Source: Methylobacterium gregans (GTDB taxonomy: Bacteria; Pseudomonadota; Alphaproteobacteria; Rhizobiales; Beijerinckiaceae). Taken from it: 64,000 bases of DNA. Below the pieces are notes generated by a model, which saw only the letters and a list, made by a program, of their open reading frames with translations, did no database searches and was not told where the DNA came from. The translations under genes were made by a program, and so were the position numbers. How positions within the stretch are numbered: the stretch's first letter is position 1; every line of letters starts with the position of its first letter. The stretch covers positions 18,267 to 82,266 of the forward strand of contig NZ_BPQM01000008.1 in the NCBI RefSeq assembly GCF_022179245.1. The letters are read 5' to 3'. Of this stretch, positions 63,778-64,000 are shown in pieces.

Positions 63778-63807
63778 CCCCCCTTCCCCGCGTGCGGGGA
63801 AAGGGGG
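63778..63807 (-). terminator. Hairpin after the last partial gene
   Basis: CCCCCCTTCCCCG (63778-63790), loop CGTG, CGGGGAAAGGGGG (63795-63807), one mismatch. It lies 22 bp past the stop of the minus-strand gene entering from the right, and before the GH2 start. No T-run. Confidence 0.4.
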
Positions 63808-63829
63808 TCCGCACCGCACAGGAGGACCT

Positions 63830-64000
63830 TCAAGCCAGCGCACGATCCAGCGTCGTGAACACCGCATCGTACTGTGCCGCCGCGTTGTCGAGGCGCGCGC
63901 CGAGGTTCTGCGCGCTGCGGCGGTGGAAGGCGCGGGCGAGCTGGAACTGGAAGGTCTTGGCCTCCTGTGCCAGCGTCCCCGCCGCCTCGGCCGCCGCTGC
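63830..64000 (-). CDS. 3' end of an Ala-rich helical protein (cut by window edge)
   Basis: The last 56 residues only, ending ...TTLDRALA and stop at 63830. The visible part is helical and Ala/Gln-rich, including AQEAKTFQFQLARAFHRR and LGARLDNAAAQYDAV. This is compatible with a phasin-like or other coiled protein, but too little is present to assign. Confidence 0.4.
   Translation of the reverse strand, partial: AAAAEAAGTLAQEAKTFQFQLARAFHRRSAQNLGARLDNAAAQYDAVFTTLDRALA

Overview
The window is GC-rich chromosomal DNA with the gene content of a Methylobacterium/Methylorubrum-type alphaproteobacterium (Hyphomicrobiales). The call rests on several things seen together: a two-subunit formate dehydrogenase of the tungsten Fdh1 type, an F0 operon with separate b and b' genes (atpI-atpB-atpE-b'-b), xerD divergent from aroK-aroB, PleC-like and DivJ-like kinases, and CtrA-like and GANTC motifs. 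No rRNA, tRNA or CRISPR array was recognised. Genus and gene names come from protein and context recognition, not from a search.

Layout. 1-1.3 kb holds small or broken genes (a truncated HNH-like gene, a 77-aa hypothetical). 1.3-6.8 kb is an accessory block: two alpha/beta hydrolases, a TetR regulator divergent from a short-chain dehydrogenase across a 34-bp palindrome, a DUF2147 protein and a membrane class III nucleotide cyclase. 7.2-12.4 kb is fdh1B-fdh1A, preceded on the same strand by a small unknown gene. 12.4-18.3 kb is a decay zone: IS5, IS701 and integrase remnants, a phage late-control-D remnant, 5'-truncated HD-GYP and broken GGDEF/receiver/sensor genes, and one intact RTX-type calcium-binding protein. 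18.3-20.3 kb is a GAF-PAS-PAS-receiver-LuxR protein without a kinase.

20.7-33 kb is a nitrogen-scavenging region. One operon carries an NMT1/TauT-type ABC importer and two amidase-signature enzymes. A second carries a UrtABCDE-type importer and ends with an acetamidase/formamidase. A transposase-like HTH protein sits between them beside a perfect 13-bp hairpin. Formamide hydrolysis would give ammonia plus formate, and Fdh1 is in the same window.

33-64 kb is mostly core genome: a single-domain response regulator, small secreted or membrane proteins, a proline-rich membrane protein, purA, pepN, a PleC-like kinase, a papain-like secreted protein, a DivJ-like kinase, a peptidoglycan-binding protein, DUF1491, flhA, stress proteins, the F0 ATP synthase operon, a DsbA-type protein, an LPG-synthase-like membrane protein, xerD, aroK, aroB, a GT87/DUF2029 protein, a GH2 beta-mannosidase-like enzyme, and the 3' end of one more gene. 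CtrA-like boxes lie upstream of both the PleC-like gene and flhA, which suggests a link to cell-cycle and motility control.
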